Below, piece after piece: positions 25,376-34,158 of a stretch of 64,000 bases of DNA (position 1 is its first letter; each line of letters opens with the position of its first letter). The translations under genes and the position numbers were made by a program. Under the pieces are notes generated by a model that was not told where the DNA came from, searched no databases, and was given only the letters and a program-made list of their open reading frames with translations. This stretch comes from Asaia bogorensis_B (GTDB taxonomy: Bacteria; Pseudomonadota; Alphaproteobacteria; Acetobacterales; Acetobacteraceae), in the NCBI RefSeq assembly GCF_900465315.1, contig NZ_UBIX01000013.1; one strand, 5' to 3'.

Positions 25376-26929
25376 TCAGCGGGCCCGCCCGCGACGCAGC
25401 ACACGACAAAGCAGACGATCAGGCTGCGCAACGCCGAAGGCCCAGAGGGCGGCGAGGTAAACCACACCGGCCAGCCCCATGAGGATGCCAAGCATCATCG
25501 CCCGCATGAGGCCATGCCACATGACCAGACCCGGCGCGATGAGGCGTGCCAGCGTGATCGTGACAAGCGCCATGAGAAAAGAGGCGGCGATGACACGCAG
25601 CAGGCGGCCAACCAGAGCCGCATCCGGACGGAATACGGATCGTCTGTGCAGGATGACGGCAAGGAAGCCGAGATTGACCAGAGCCGCAATCGTACTCGCC
25701 AGCGGTGGTCCGACATGGGTGAGTGGGCGATAGAGGGCAAGATTAAGCGCAAGATTGAGCGCAAGGGTGAGAAATCCGATACGCACTGGCGTGCGGGTAT
25801 CACCATGAGCGAAGAAGCCGGGTGAGAGCACCTTGATCAGAATGAAAGCGGGCAGGCCAAGCGCATAGGCTCGTAACGACTGCGCTGATGAAAGCGCGTC
25901 TTCGGTCGTGAATTTTCCATAGCCGAAAAGCGTCGCCATGATTTCGGGGGCAAGGGCCAGCAGGCCAAAACAGGCTGGAAAAGTCAGGATAGACGCGTAA
26001 TCAATGGCCTGATTGAGCGTTTTCTGTCCGCCTGCCGTGTCGTGCTCGGCTGCATGACGGGTCAGAACGGGCAGAAGCGTCGTTCCAGCGGCGGCTCCCA
26101 GAACACCCAGTGGCAGCTGGTTGATGCGATCGGCAAAGTAGAGCCACGAGATCGATCCTGCAGGGAGCAGGGTGGAAATCAGCGTATCGACGGTCAGGTT
26201 GAGCTGTGTAGCGCCAGAGCCAACCAGCCCCGGCCAGAGCCGACGCAGCATGTCGCGCATCTCGCCCGTCAGGCGGGGGCGCGGCAGGGTCAATCGCACA
26301 CCGGCCCGTCTGACCGACCAGAGCAGCAGGCCAAGCTGGACGAATCCTGAAACCGTGATTCCGATGGCGGTCCAGGTGGCGGTGTCATGAAACACCAGCG
26401 CGCCAAGCAGGATGGTGGCGATGCCTACGATATTGAAGGAAACATAGGCCCCGGCTGCCATGGAGAAACGATGCAGCCCGTTGAGCACGCCTGCCACCAG
26501 AGCGGCTGTGCAGATCAGGATCAGATAGGGGAAGGTGATGCGCGTGAGAGTGACCGCCATCTCGAAGCGGCCCCCGGCATGATTGAAACCCGGCGCGATG
26601 ATTTCGATGATCCAGGGCATGAACACTTCACCCAGGATCGTGAGGCCAAGCAGCCATGCGCTGAGGCAGCTCAGGGCCTGCGAGGCAAAGCGCGAGGCAT
26701 CTTCCTGCCCATGCGCTGTCAGACGCTCGGTGAAGAGCGGTACGAAGGCTGCGTTGAAAGCCCCCTCGCCAAAAAGCCGCCTGAACATGTTAGGCAGCCT
26801 GAAGGCGATCTGATAGGCGTCCTGCACCGGGCCAGCACCCAGAAACGCTGCAAGAAGCTGGTCACGCACCAGACCAAGGATACGGGACAGCATGGTCCAA
26901 CCACCGACGGTGATCAGGTTTCGGAGCAT
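25376..26929 (-). CDS. murJ: Lipid II flippase MurJ
   Basis: This 517-residue MOP-superfamily protein has about fourteen membrane helices and exports lipid II for peptidoglycan synthesis. The N-terminus contains VGGWTMLSRILGLVRDQLLA, followed by FRLPNMFRRLFGEGAFNAAFVPLF, the most conserved MurJ segment, with the functionally important arginines visible. The ATG at 26929 is preceded by GGAAG. It is not closely spaced with either neighbour. The spacer to mutS (25134-25375) holds no evident gene. Confidence 0.94.
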   Translation of the reverse strand: MLRNLITVGGWTMLSRILGLVRDQLLAAFLGAGPVQDAYQIAFRLPNMFRRLFGEGAFNAAFVPLFTERLTAHGQEDASRFASQALSCLSAWLLGLTILGEVFMPWIIEIIAPGFNHAGGRFEMAVTLTRITFPYLILICTAALVAGVLNGLHRFSMAAGAYVSFNIVGIATILLGALVFHDTATWTAIGITVSGFVQLGLLLWSVRRAGVRLTLPRPRLTGEMRDMLRRLWPGLVGSGATQLNLTVDTLISTLLPAGSISWLYFADRINQLPLGVLGAAAGTTLLPVLTRHAAEHDTAGGQKTLNQAIDYASILTFPACFGLLALAPEIMATLFGYGKFTTEDALSSAQSLRAYALGLPAFILIKVLSPGFFAHGDTRTPVRIGFLTLALNLALNLALYRPLTHVGPPLASTIAALVNLGFLAVILHRRSVFRPDAALVGRLLRVIAASFLMALVTITLARLIAPGLVMWHGLMRAMMLGILMGLAGVVYLAALWAFGVAQPDRLLCRVLRRGRAR

Positions 26930-27411
26930 TCCGGGCTTCCAGTCAGAGAACAAGCTAAAATTGAACGCGCCTCTTTAGACGTAACCGCGCTGGAGCGCCA
27001 TCGGGTCGGGGAGGATTGGCAATGGGGGTCACAAGGCATGACGAAGTCCAGCCATCGCGGCAGAGAATGGCTTTCCTGTGGCGGTGGATGGGCGCGGCGA
27101 AAGATGGATGCCGTCACGTCATGACCACACGAAGGCATGGCCAGCCTAGCCTGCAATGCCAGACATATCCTGAGTTTGTTCCCCCTATGCCGACAGGCCG
27201 CTCTCTTTCGCACGTTATCTGACGGTTCGATCGTGCAGCAAAGGCATGGCTGCCCCTACGAGCTTTTTCTTGTGGGCAGCTATCTCCCGGGGCTAGAGAA
27301 CGCCCCTCGGGCAGCGCGTTGGCAGGATTTCTCCTGCAAGCCTCAAAAAGCGGCCCGGCATCAAGAGAAGATGGACCCGGCCAGCCGGATGTCGAACAAG
27401 GCGAGCGAGAG
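26930..27411. other. Intergenic region, about 480 bp
   Basis: This divergent spacer between murJ and the LysE gene contains short open frames on both strands with poor codon patterns and no recognised similarity. I see no tRNA, repeat or clear terminator. It presumably holds the promoters for the two divergent genes. Confidence 0.5.
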
Positions 27412-28047
27412 ATGAGCCCTATAGTGCTTTCACTGACCAGTTTTGTCCTTGCTGCGGGGGTGTTTACCCTCGTCCCCGGGCTCGATACGGCATTCGTTCT
27501 GCGCAGCACGACCATTTCCGGAACTCGCACAGGATTCTGTGCGGCGCTCGGCATCACGCTCGGGCTTTTCGTGTGGGGAGCAAGCGCCGCTTTCGGGCTG
27601 ACGGCGTTGCTCGCAGCCTCAAAACTCGGTTTCACCATCGTGAAATGGGCAGGCGCCATCTATCTGTTTAGTGTCGGGATACGCCTGCTGCTCCAGCCCC
27701 GTGGCAAGGCCACCCCTGGTGACGCGTTGCGCGGTGTCACCCTGTCTGGTTGGCAGAGCTTTCGTCAGGGGCTGACGACCAATTTGCTCAACCCAAAGGT
27801 CGGTATCTTCTTCATTACCTTCCTGCCGCAATTCATCCCGCACGGGGTCAATTTCGTCGCATTTTCACTGCTGCTGGCGGGAATTCAGGTGCTGCTGACG
27901 CTGAGCTGGTTCACATTGCTTATTCTCATGACCGTCAGGTTGGGAGCGTTTTTGTCCCGCCCCGCCACTGTAAGAATTCTCGACCGCGCCACGGGCGGTA
28001 TCTTCATGGCCTTCGGCCTGCGTCTTGCCCTCGAGCGCCAGGGCTGA
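27412..28047 (+). CDS. LysE/RhtB family amino-acid exporter
   Basis: This 211-residue inner-membrane protein has about six hydrophobic helices. The LysE/RhtB family pattern is seen in LVPGLDTAFVLRSTTISGTR near the N-terminus and FRQGLTTNLLNPKVGIFFITFLPQF in the middle. Members export amino acids such as lysine, threonine or homoserine lactone. The substrate is not predictable. The ATG at 27412 is preceded by a purine-rich GGCGAGCGAGAG. It stands alone. Confidence 0.88.
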   Translation: MSPIVLSLTSFVLAAGVFTLVPGLDTAFVLRSTTISGTRTGFCAALGITLGLFVWGASAAFGLTALLAASKLGFTIVKWAGAIYLFSVGIRLLLQPRGKATPGDALRGVTLSGWQSFRQGLTTNLLNPKVGIFFITFLPQFIPHGVNFVAFSLLLAGIQVLLTLSWFTLLILMTVRLGAFLSRPATVRILDRATGGIFMAFGLRLALERQG

Positions 28048-28131
28048 GCCATTTTCCCAATGCGCTTGTGTGAAAGCCTCTGGCGCAGTTGCATGAGAGA
28101 GTCCGACCCGCGAGCAGGTCGGGTAGGGTCA

Positions 28132-28620
28132 TTACCGATCCATCACCGCACGCATGACGCTGGCCTTGAAGCGATCTGAATCTGGGGCGGTGAGCGGCGT
28201 GTACCAGTTGAGCAGCTCACCCTCACGCGAGACGATGTATTTGTAGAAATTCCAGCGCGGGCGTGACAGGATCCCGCCCTGACTGGCCAGCCAACGAAAA
28301 AGCGGCGTGGCCTCCTTGCCCTTGACGGTCGATTTGGTCGCCATAGGGAAGCTGACGCCGTAATTGCGCGAGCAGGTGGTCTGGATCTCGGAAGCTGTTC
28401 CCGGCTCCTGCTGGCCGAAATCATTGCTTGGCACACCCAGCACCACAAGGCCGGATTTGCCGTAATGGCTCCAGAGGTATTGCAGCCCTTCATATTGCGG
28501 GGTGAAGCCACATTTCGAGGCCGTATTGGCAATCACGACCGCCTTGCCTCTGAAATCGGCCATCGAGATCGGCTCGCCGCACAGGGCGGGTATCTGCAAA
28601 TCATAAAAACTGGTCGTCAT
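28132..28620 (-). CDS. Glutathione peroxidase family protein
   Basis: This 162-residue thiol peroxidase reduces hydrogen peroxide and organic peroxides with glutathione or thioredoxin. The peroxidatic cysteine is Cys37 in NTASKCGFTPQYEGL. The other tetrad positions are Gln71 (FGQQEPG) and Trp123/Asn124 (RWNFYKY). A second cysteine in TTCSRNYGVSFPM could be a resolving cysteine. The protein is cytoplasmic with no signal peptide. It is convergent with the LysE gene. GshB at 5518 would provide glutathione. Confidence 0.92.
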   Translation of the reverse strand: MTTSFYDLQIPALCGEPISMADFRGKAVVIANTASKCGFTPQYEGLQYLWSHYGKSGLVVLGVPSNDFGQQEPGTASEIQTTCSRNYGVSFPMATKSTVKGKEATPLFRWLASQGGILSRPRWNFYKYIVSREGELLNWYTPLTAPDSDRFKASVMRAVMDR

Positions 28621-28846
28621 GTCAGTCCGTCATGCCTCGTTATGAGCCTGATCGCCACTGTGGCTTTCCGCTGGACAGCGTGCAAGCATCCCGACACAGT
28701 AAAACCTTTCGCGAGTAGAACGGTTCCCGCAGGTCAAGTCTCGACGCTGGCCCTCTATCGTGTTGTAACTCCTCGCATCTCTCCCCCGCTTGGGCGCAGT
28801 TTCATGCCCTGCGTGGGCAGGGAATGAATGATCTGAAGGGCCGTTG

Positions 28847-30088
28847 ATGTTCCTGCGCGGTTTGGTTGGTATGGCAGTGCTCATCGCGCTGGGTGTGCTG
28901 CTTTCGAGTAACCGGAGAGCCATAAATTTCCGTCAGGTGGGTATTGCTCTGGCGCTGCAATGCGGCATCGGCGCCCTGGCGCTTTTCGTACCTTGGGGGC
29001 GCAGGCTTTTCGGGGCGCTGGCCGATGGCGTCGGGGCAGTGCTAGCCTATGGGCAGGTTGGCACGCATTTTCTGTTCGGCGGTCTTGCTGGGCCCAAGAT
29101 GGATACTCTGTTCGGGCAGGACAGCTTCGTGTTCGCCTTTCAGGTGCTGCCGGCCATCGTCTATGTCTCGGCGCTGATTGCCCTTTTCTATCATTGGGGC
29201 GTCATGCAGGCGCTGGCCCGTATCATCGGGCAGGGTCTTTGCCGTGTGCTCGGCACAACGGCCATCGAATCCTTTTCTGCCGTCATGACCGTGTTTCTGG
29301 GGCAGAGCGAAATGCCGGTGGTGCTGCGGCCCTATGTGAACAAGCTTCGTCGCGCCGAACTGTTCACGATCATGAGTTCTGGCACAGCCTCGGTTTCCGG
29401 TTCCGTTCTGGCTGGTTATGCGGGGCTTGGTGTGCCCATGCATTACCTGCTGGCGGCGTCTTTCATGGCAATACCGGGCGGACTGCTTTTCGCCAAAATT
29501 CTCTGGCCCACCCCGGAGGATGCCGCGCTGGCAAAAGAACCCATGCCACGCGCCGTGCTCGAGACATCCGGTGTTTTCGATGCGCTGGCCGAGGGCGCGA
29601 TGAGCGGTGCCCGCGTGGCCTTTGCCGTGGGTGCCGTTCTTGTTGCGTTTGTCGGCATCACCGCACTGGTCGATGGCGTCCTTCACGGGTTGGGCGGGTG
29701 GCTCCATTTGCCCGGGATGAGCCTCTCCACGCTTCTGGGCGGGCTGATGGCTCCGCTCGCCTGGCTGATCGGTATCCCCTGGGCTGACTCCCTGACCGTT
29801 GGCGGGCTTCTTGGGCAGAAAATCGCCTTCAACGAGTTTGTCGCCTATGTCGGTCTATCGCCGCTTATCCATGCGCATGCACTTTCTGCTCATAGCCTCG
29901 CGATCGTCTCGGTCGCGCTGTGCGGCTTTTCCAATTTCTCGAGCGTAGGGATCCTTATCGGTGGCTTTGGCAGCGTGGCTTCAGAACGACGCGCTGAAAT
30001 CGCGACAATCGCTTCACGTTGTGTGATTGCCGGGACGCTCTCCAATCTCATGAGTGCCACGATCACGGGGCTTTTTATTGCCGCCTGA
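28847..30088 (+). CDS. Concentrative nucleoside transporter (NupC family)
   Basis: This 413-residue CNT-family symporter imports nucleosides with protons or sodium. About ten hydrophobic segments are present. The family motifs VFLGQSEMPVVLRPYV, MSSGTASVSGSVLAGY and GQKIAFNEFVAYVGL are intact, and the C-terminal ALCGFSNFSSVGILIGG is characteristic. The ATG at 28847 has GAAGGG upstream; a TTG directly before it is less likely. It is followed by the MIP gene with a 152-bp gap. Confidence 0.93.
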   Translation: MFLRGLVGMAVLIALGVLLSSNRRAINFRQVGIALALQCGIGALALFVPWGRRLFGALADGVGAVLAYGQVGTHFLFGGLAGPKMDTLFGQDSFVFAFQVLPAIVYVSALIALFYHWGVMQALARIIGQGLCRVLGTTAIESFSAVMTVFLGQSEMPVVLRPYVNKLRRAELFTIMSSGTASVSGSVLAGYAGLGVPMHYLLAASFMAIPGGLLFAKILWPTPEDAALAKEPMPRAVLETSGVFDALAEGAMSGARVAFAVGAVLVAFVGITALVDGVLHGLGGWLHLPGMSLSTLLGGLMAPLAWLIGIPWADSLTVGGLLGQKIAFNEFVAYVGLSPLIHAHALSAHSLAIVSVALCGFSNFSSVGILIGGFGSVASERRAEIATIASRCVIAGTLSNLMSATITGLFIAA

Positions 30089-30240
30089 GCCAGTGTCCCC
30101 CAAAAGCCTCGCATAGACCCGGTTATCGCAGGGGCGTCATGGGATCTTGCCTGTCGGCAGCGGGATTTCCCGATCCCGTTAATCTGACACGTCTCGGATG
30201 GCAGGGCGCAGGAAGGCAGAGGAAGGGGGACAGCTCAGGC

Positions 30241-31158
30241 ATGGTGGATGACACACCCGGCAAGCAGGACCTTCATTCCCTTTATCCCGATCCCCATGAC
30301 CGCCCTCTCATGGGGAAGCCCGAGCCGGGCAAGAACCTTCATACCCGGCTTTATATCTGCGAGTTTTGGGCCACCTGCCTGCTGATGATTGGTGGTGTCT
30401 GTTCCAACGTTGCCATAGGCTCACCGCATAGCCCGGTCGCCAGGGCGCTGGCTGACTGGCCCAATTTGCTCAGTGCCCTTGAAGGGCTCGTTTTTGGTCT
30501 GAGCTCCACGCTGGCGGCGCTTTCGCCTTTTGGACGTGTCAGCGGTGCTCATCTGAGCCCGTCCATCAGCCTGGCATTCTGTCTGGGCCAGCGTCTGGCA
30601 TTGACCGATATGGTGTTTTACATGCTTGCCCAGATTTCGGGTGCGGTCATGGGAACGGGGCTGGTTGCGGCGAGTGGCCTGATCTGGCCAGTCTGGGGGC
30701 TCTGGTGCCAGTCGTCACGCTTTGCAGCAACCGTGCCGTCTCCATTTGTGCCGCCATGGTGGGCCTTTGTAGGCGAGATCAATACAACGGCGATTCTCGT
30801 TGCTGTCGTCTTGCTCTGCGGTGCGCGGCCTATGCTGAGACCGTTTGCTGCCTGGGCGGCAGGTCCGGTGTTTTTCGTGCTTAATCCCTTCGAGGCCTGG
30901 CTTTCGGGCGATAGCACGAATCTCGCCCGCAGCGTCGGACCGGCGCTGATATCGGGATCATGGGAGCATTTCTGGGTTTATCTCCTCGGCCCCTTCGCTG
31001 GGGCCAGTATCATGATCGTCCTGATACGGGCCGAAGCGTTTGGCAGGGTTCATCTGCACGAGGCGCGTTTGGCCTATTTCGGTCATGGAGGGCGGGCGCC
31101 GTTTTTCCTGTCGAGATGGTTCAGGCATAAGGGCCGCGCGTCCCACGAAGCGGGATAG
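30241..31158 (+). CDS. Aquaporin/MIP family channel with altered NPA motifs
   Basis: This 305-residue protein has the six-helix, two-half-helix pattern of major intrinsic proteins. The first pore motif, normally GxHxNPA, reads SGAHLSPS (SPS at residues 106-108). The second, normally NPAR, reads TNLARS (NLA at 227-229 followed by the conserved Arg230). The arginine of the selectivity filter and the SVGPAL tail are kept. Altered NPA motifs occur in some divergent aquaporins, so it may conduct another small solute. A hydrophilic N-terminal extension of about 35 residues and a C-terminal tail are unusually long. The ATG at 30241 follows a GGGGGACAG purine run. Confidence 0.78.
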   Translation: MVDDTPGKQDLHSLYPDPHDRPLMGKPEPGKNLHTRLYICEFWATCLLMIGGVCSNVAIGSPHSPVARALADWPNLLSALEGLVFGLSSTLAALSPFGRVSGAHLSPSISLAFCLGQRLALTDMVFYMLAQISGAVMGTGLVAASGLIWPVWGLWCQSSRFAATVPSPFVPPWWAFVGEINTTAILVAVVLLCGARPMLRPFAAWAAGPVFFVLNPFEAWLSGDSTNLARSVGPALISGSWEHFWVYLLGPFAGASIMIVLIRAEAFGRVHLHEARLAYFGHGGRAPFFLSRWFRHKGRASHEAG

Positions 31159-31243
31159 TTACCTCAAAGCAATGAATGGTTGCATTGCGTCATCTATCCA
31201 TGCCGATTAACGTTATTTTATCGAAACAGATGGAGGCGTTATT

Positions 31244-31540
31244 TTGTTGGATAAGAGTGAACTGCTGCACCGCCTGCATGATCATGATCCACTGACTCTT
31301 GTTCTTGTGGGGCTTGTCTGTTTTGTCTGGGTGTTTCTGCCGACGCTTGTTGCAGGGCTGCGCCGTCATCCGTCTTTCCGGATGATCGCGCTGATCAATC
31401 TGGTGTTCTTCTGGGAGTTCTGGATCTGGATGCCGCTCATGGCATGGGCTTTCATGGATCGGCCCGGCGATGCGATGGTGGCCCGTTTCGAGCGCCTGCG
31501 CGGCGCCGTAAGGAATATTCTGCCCGGACGAGGCAGATAG
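31244..31540 (+). CDS. Superinfection-immunity-like small membrane protein
   Basis: This protein of 98 residues starts at TTG 31244 (or TTG 31247), 8-11 bases after GGAGG. It has two hydrophobic helices, the first (LVLVGLVCFVWVFLPTLVAG) leading to a basic loop GLRRHPSF and the second FWEFWIWMPLMAWAF. This FLPT..A..R..... LN....W....W..A arrangement is the pattern of the superinfection immunity (Imm) family named after the phage T4 protein. Similar proteins are widespread in bacterial chromosomes with unknown roles. No phage genes are nearby. Confidence 0.6.
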   Translation: MLDKSELLHRLHDHDPLTLVLVGLVCFVWVFLPTLVAGLRRHPSFRMIALINLVFFWEFWIWMPLMAWAFMDRPGDAMVARFERLRGAVRNILPGRGR

Positions 31541-31604
31541 CCATCGACCCATATGGGCCATGAGATGGCGCCCGCTGCGCCACCCCTGCTGTAATACCGG
31601 CGGA

Positions 31605-32315
31605 TCAGTCCTGACGGGGGTGACGGATGATCATGGCCTGGGTGGTGGGTAGTTCAATGACATGCTCCGGCTTGTCGGCCAGAAATTCGGCGAAAGCCTG
31701 CGCCACGCCGTCAATGATGGAATAATCGTGCGTGAGAATAATGCCACCAGGGATCATGCGCGGGTAGAAATAGGTCAGCCCGGCCAGTGTCGCTTCGTAC
31801 AGATCAACATCGAGATGGACAAAGCTGTAGCGTTCATCGCCAAGCGAGGCAGCAGAGTCTGGAAAGAAGCCGGGGTGAAAGGCGACGTTCTCATACCCTG
31901 CGAGCTTGCGTTTGACGGAATCGAGCGTTCCACAGAACTCACCCTTGGCAAATACCTTGCCTTCTTTAGCGCACGGTGCGGGCAGACCCTCGAACGTGTC
32001 GAACAGGTGGAGCCTGCGGTGATTCTTCACCATGCAGAGCAGTTCGGCCGAGGCGCCGCGATAGACACCGAACTCGGCCATATCACCCTCATAGACGGCC
32101 TGCGCCTGCGCCAGTTCATGAAGCACAAAGGCCTCGTCACTGCTCAGGAGTGAATCCGTGCCTGCACGCGCCTTGTCGAGCCGGCGTAGGGTCACCGGAT
32201 GCTTGTGCCCACCGAGCAGCTTCATCTGCATCATGCTGTGTACACCGAATGTCAGAAACCGGATGACACGGTTTCGGCTGACGAGGCGACGCATGGCTTC
32301 ATTGCGCATCCACAT
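31605..32315 (-). CDS. TylF/macrocin O-methyltransferase-like protein
   Basis: This 236-residue class I SAM-dependent methyltransferase resembles TylF-type sugar O-methyltransferases. It has DMAEFGVYRGASAELLC as motif I, LHLFDTFEGLP, then the metal-ligand region FVHLDVDLYEATLAGL and HDY. The residues DVDLY and HDY are the expected divalent-cation ligands. It lies 23 bp after gpsA and probably belongs to the end of the hemC-hemD-rlmJ-gpsA unit. In acetic acid bacteria such genes may modify surface sugars. The substrate is unknown. Confidence 0.8.
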   Translation of the reverse strand: MWMRNEAMRRLVSRNRVIRFLTFGVHSMMQMKLLGGHKHPVTLRRLDKARAGTDSLLSSDEAFVLHELAQAQAVYEGDMAEFGVYRGASAELLCMVKNHRRLHLFDTFEGLPAPCAKEGKVFAKGEFCGTLDSVKRKLAGYENVAFHPGFFPDSAASLGDERYSFVHLDVDLYEATLAGLTYFYPRMIPGGIILTHDYSIIDGVAQAFAEFLADKPEHVIELPTTQAMIIRHPRQD

Positions 32316-32338
32316 GATGCTGTCCCTTTTCGTTGTTC

Positions 32339-33304
32339 TTATTCGACGGTGATGGGCCGCTCGAGAAGGTGGCGACGTGCCTGGGCGAGGTCGATTTCCC
32401 CTGCCAGAAAGGCCGAGACGGTTTCGGTGATGGGCATGGCAATGCCGAGCGCCTTTGCCCTTGCAGCCAGGGCAGGCGCCGTGGCGACGCCTTCAGCAAC
32501 CGTGCTGCGTGTGCCAAGGATTTCGGCCAGGCTTGTGCCGCGTCCCAGCTCGAGACCAAGGCTGTAATTGCGTGAGCCTGCCCCTGTGCAGGTGAGAATC
32601 AGGTCGCCCAGACCGCTGAGGCCCGCTATCGTCGCAGGACGCCCCCCCATCGCTGCGGCGAGGCGACCGATCTCGACAATGGCGCGCGTGATCAGCGCCG
32701 CGCGTGCATTCTCACCAAGCCCTGCGCCGATGGCGATCCCGGCGCCGATGGCGACCACGTTCTTTGCAGCACCAGCAATCTGCACCCCAATCGGATCATC
32801 GCTGGCGTAGAGACGGAAATGCGGCGAGGAGAGCAGGCCGACATAGTGATGGGCTTCATCAAGCGATGCCGCGGCGATAGTGGCTGCTGCCGGTGCGCCC
32901 ATTGCAACCTCGATCGCGAAATTCGGGCCTGACAAAACAGCGTGAGGCCGATCGGGCTGAGTTTCGCGCAGAACATCGAGCGGGAGATCTCCCGTGCCCA
33001 GTTCGAGCCCCTTGCAGCAGGCAATGAGCGGTGAGGTACCCTTGAGGCGCGGCGCGATTGATCTGAGCGTCTGCATGGGCACTACCAGCAATGTCAGATC
33101 GGCGTGTTCAGGCAGGTCGGATGTCACGCCAACCGCATCGGGCAGGACGGCAGCAGGCAGGCGGGGCAGCGTTCGCGTGCCGGGTGCCACAGGGGAGCGT
33201 GACCAGAGCGTCACGCGCGCGCCGGCACGGGCGCTGGCGCAAGCCAGGGCGATACCCCAGGCCCCGGCGCCGATAACGGCGATATGAGGGGAGGTGGCTG
33301 TCAT
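32339..33304 (-). CDS. gpsA: NAD(P)-dependent glycerol-3-phosphate dehydrogenase
   Basis: This 321-residue soluble enzyme reduces dihydroxyacetone phosphate to glycerol-3-phosphate for phospholipid synthesis. The NAD(P) fold begins with VIGAGAWGIALACA. The catalytic lysine lies in AGAAKNVVAIGAGIA, and a second lysine is in ACCKGLELGTG. The C-terminal region contains GLSGLGDLILTCTG and RNYSLGLELGRG, as expected. The ATG overlaps the rlmJ stop by 4 bp. It makes the substrate that GlpD at the left edge consumes. Confidence 0.95.
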   Translation of the reverse strand: MTATSPHIAVIGAGAWGIALACASARAGARVTLWSRSPVAPGTRTLPRLPAAVLPDAVGVTSDLPEHADLTLLVVPMQTLRSIAPRLKGTSPLIACCKGLELGTGDLPLDVLRETQPDRPHAVLSGPNFAIEVAMGAPAAATIAAASLDEAHHYVGLLSSPHFRLYASDDPIGVQIAGAAKNVVAIGAGIAIGAGLGENARAALITRAIVEIGRLAAAMGGRPATIAGLSGLGDLILTCTGAGSRNYSLGLELGRGTSLAEILGTRSTVAEGVATAPALAARAKALGIAMPITETVSAFLAGEIDLAQARRHLLERPITVE

Positions 33305-34158
33305 TCTTCCACGATCCGGGTCACTTCCGCGTAGCCTTCACCGTCTGGTGAAAGGATGGGCGCGATGGAGTTGAGAAACACTCTGGCCTGATCCTCGAAA
33401 CGATAGGGTGGGGCGATGACGGTCAGGCCGCAGCCATTGAGCCGGGCAGGATCGGTGGGCTGTCGCAGATAGAGGCTGCAATCGACGATATCACGCAAAC
33501 CCATATCGCGCAGCGTATCATGAAAACGGCGCACCGGGGCGCGATGCTTGATGGGATACCAGGCGGCGACAATGCCCATAGGGAAAGCACGCCGTGCATT
33601 GCGCATGGCGGTAGCGAGGGTATCGAATTCGTCCGTTTTTTCGAAAGGCGGGTCCATCAGAACGAGGCCGCGCTTGAGGTCACGCGGCGGCAGAAAGGCC
33701 TTGAGCGCGCCATAACCATCGCGCTCATGCACCGCAACCTGCGGTTGATCGCGAAAGTTGTGTTTGAGTATGCGGGCGTCATCGGGATGAAGTTCGCAGC
33801 AGATGAGCCGGTCCTGAGGGCGCAGCACCGAGGCGATCAACGCGGGTGAGCCGGGATAGCGGTTTGCCGGACCATCGGGCGTGTTGAAGCTGCGCACGAT
33901 CGAGAGGTAATCAGTCAGTTCCTCGGGCACGGTTTCCGGCAGGGCCGGGGCGTCATGGAAAGCGCCGATGCCCTCGCGCCATTCTCCGGTCTTCTGCGCT
34001 TCGGTTGCGTCAAGATCATAGAGCCCGCAGCCTGAATGGGTGTCCAGCACGCAAAAACCCGCTGGCTTGCGCAGCAGATGGCGAAGGATAACGAGCAGGA
34101 GCCCGTGTTTCATCATGTCAGCGAAGTTGCCTGCGTGATAGGCGTGACGATAGTTCAA
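33301..34158 (-). CDS. rlmJ: 23S rRNA (adenine-2030-N6)-methyltransferase
   Basis: This 285-residue methyltransferase modifies A2030 of 23S rRNA. The N-terminus MNYRHAYHAGNFADMMKH is diagnostic for RlmJ. The SAM motif is in VLDTHSGCGLYDL and the catalytic DPPF motif in LVLMDPPFEKTDEF. It overlaps hemD by 4 bp upstream and gpsA by 4 bp downstream, so it is translationally coupled to both. It shows no truncation or unusual features. Confidence 0.93.
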   Translation of the reverse strand: MNYRHAYHAGNFADMMKHGLLLVILRHLLRKPAGFCVLDTHSGCGLYDLDATEAQKTGEWREGIGAFHDAPALPETVPEELTDYLSIVRSFNTPDGPANRYPGSPALIASVLRPQDRLICCELHPDDARILKHNFRDQPQVAVHERDGYGALKAFLPPRDLKRGLVLMDPPFEKTDEFDTLATAMRNARRAFPMGIVAAWYPIKHRAPVRRFHDTLRDMGLRDIVDCSLYLRQPTDPARLNGCGLTVIAPPYRFEDQARVFLNSIAPILSPDGEGYAEVTRIVEE

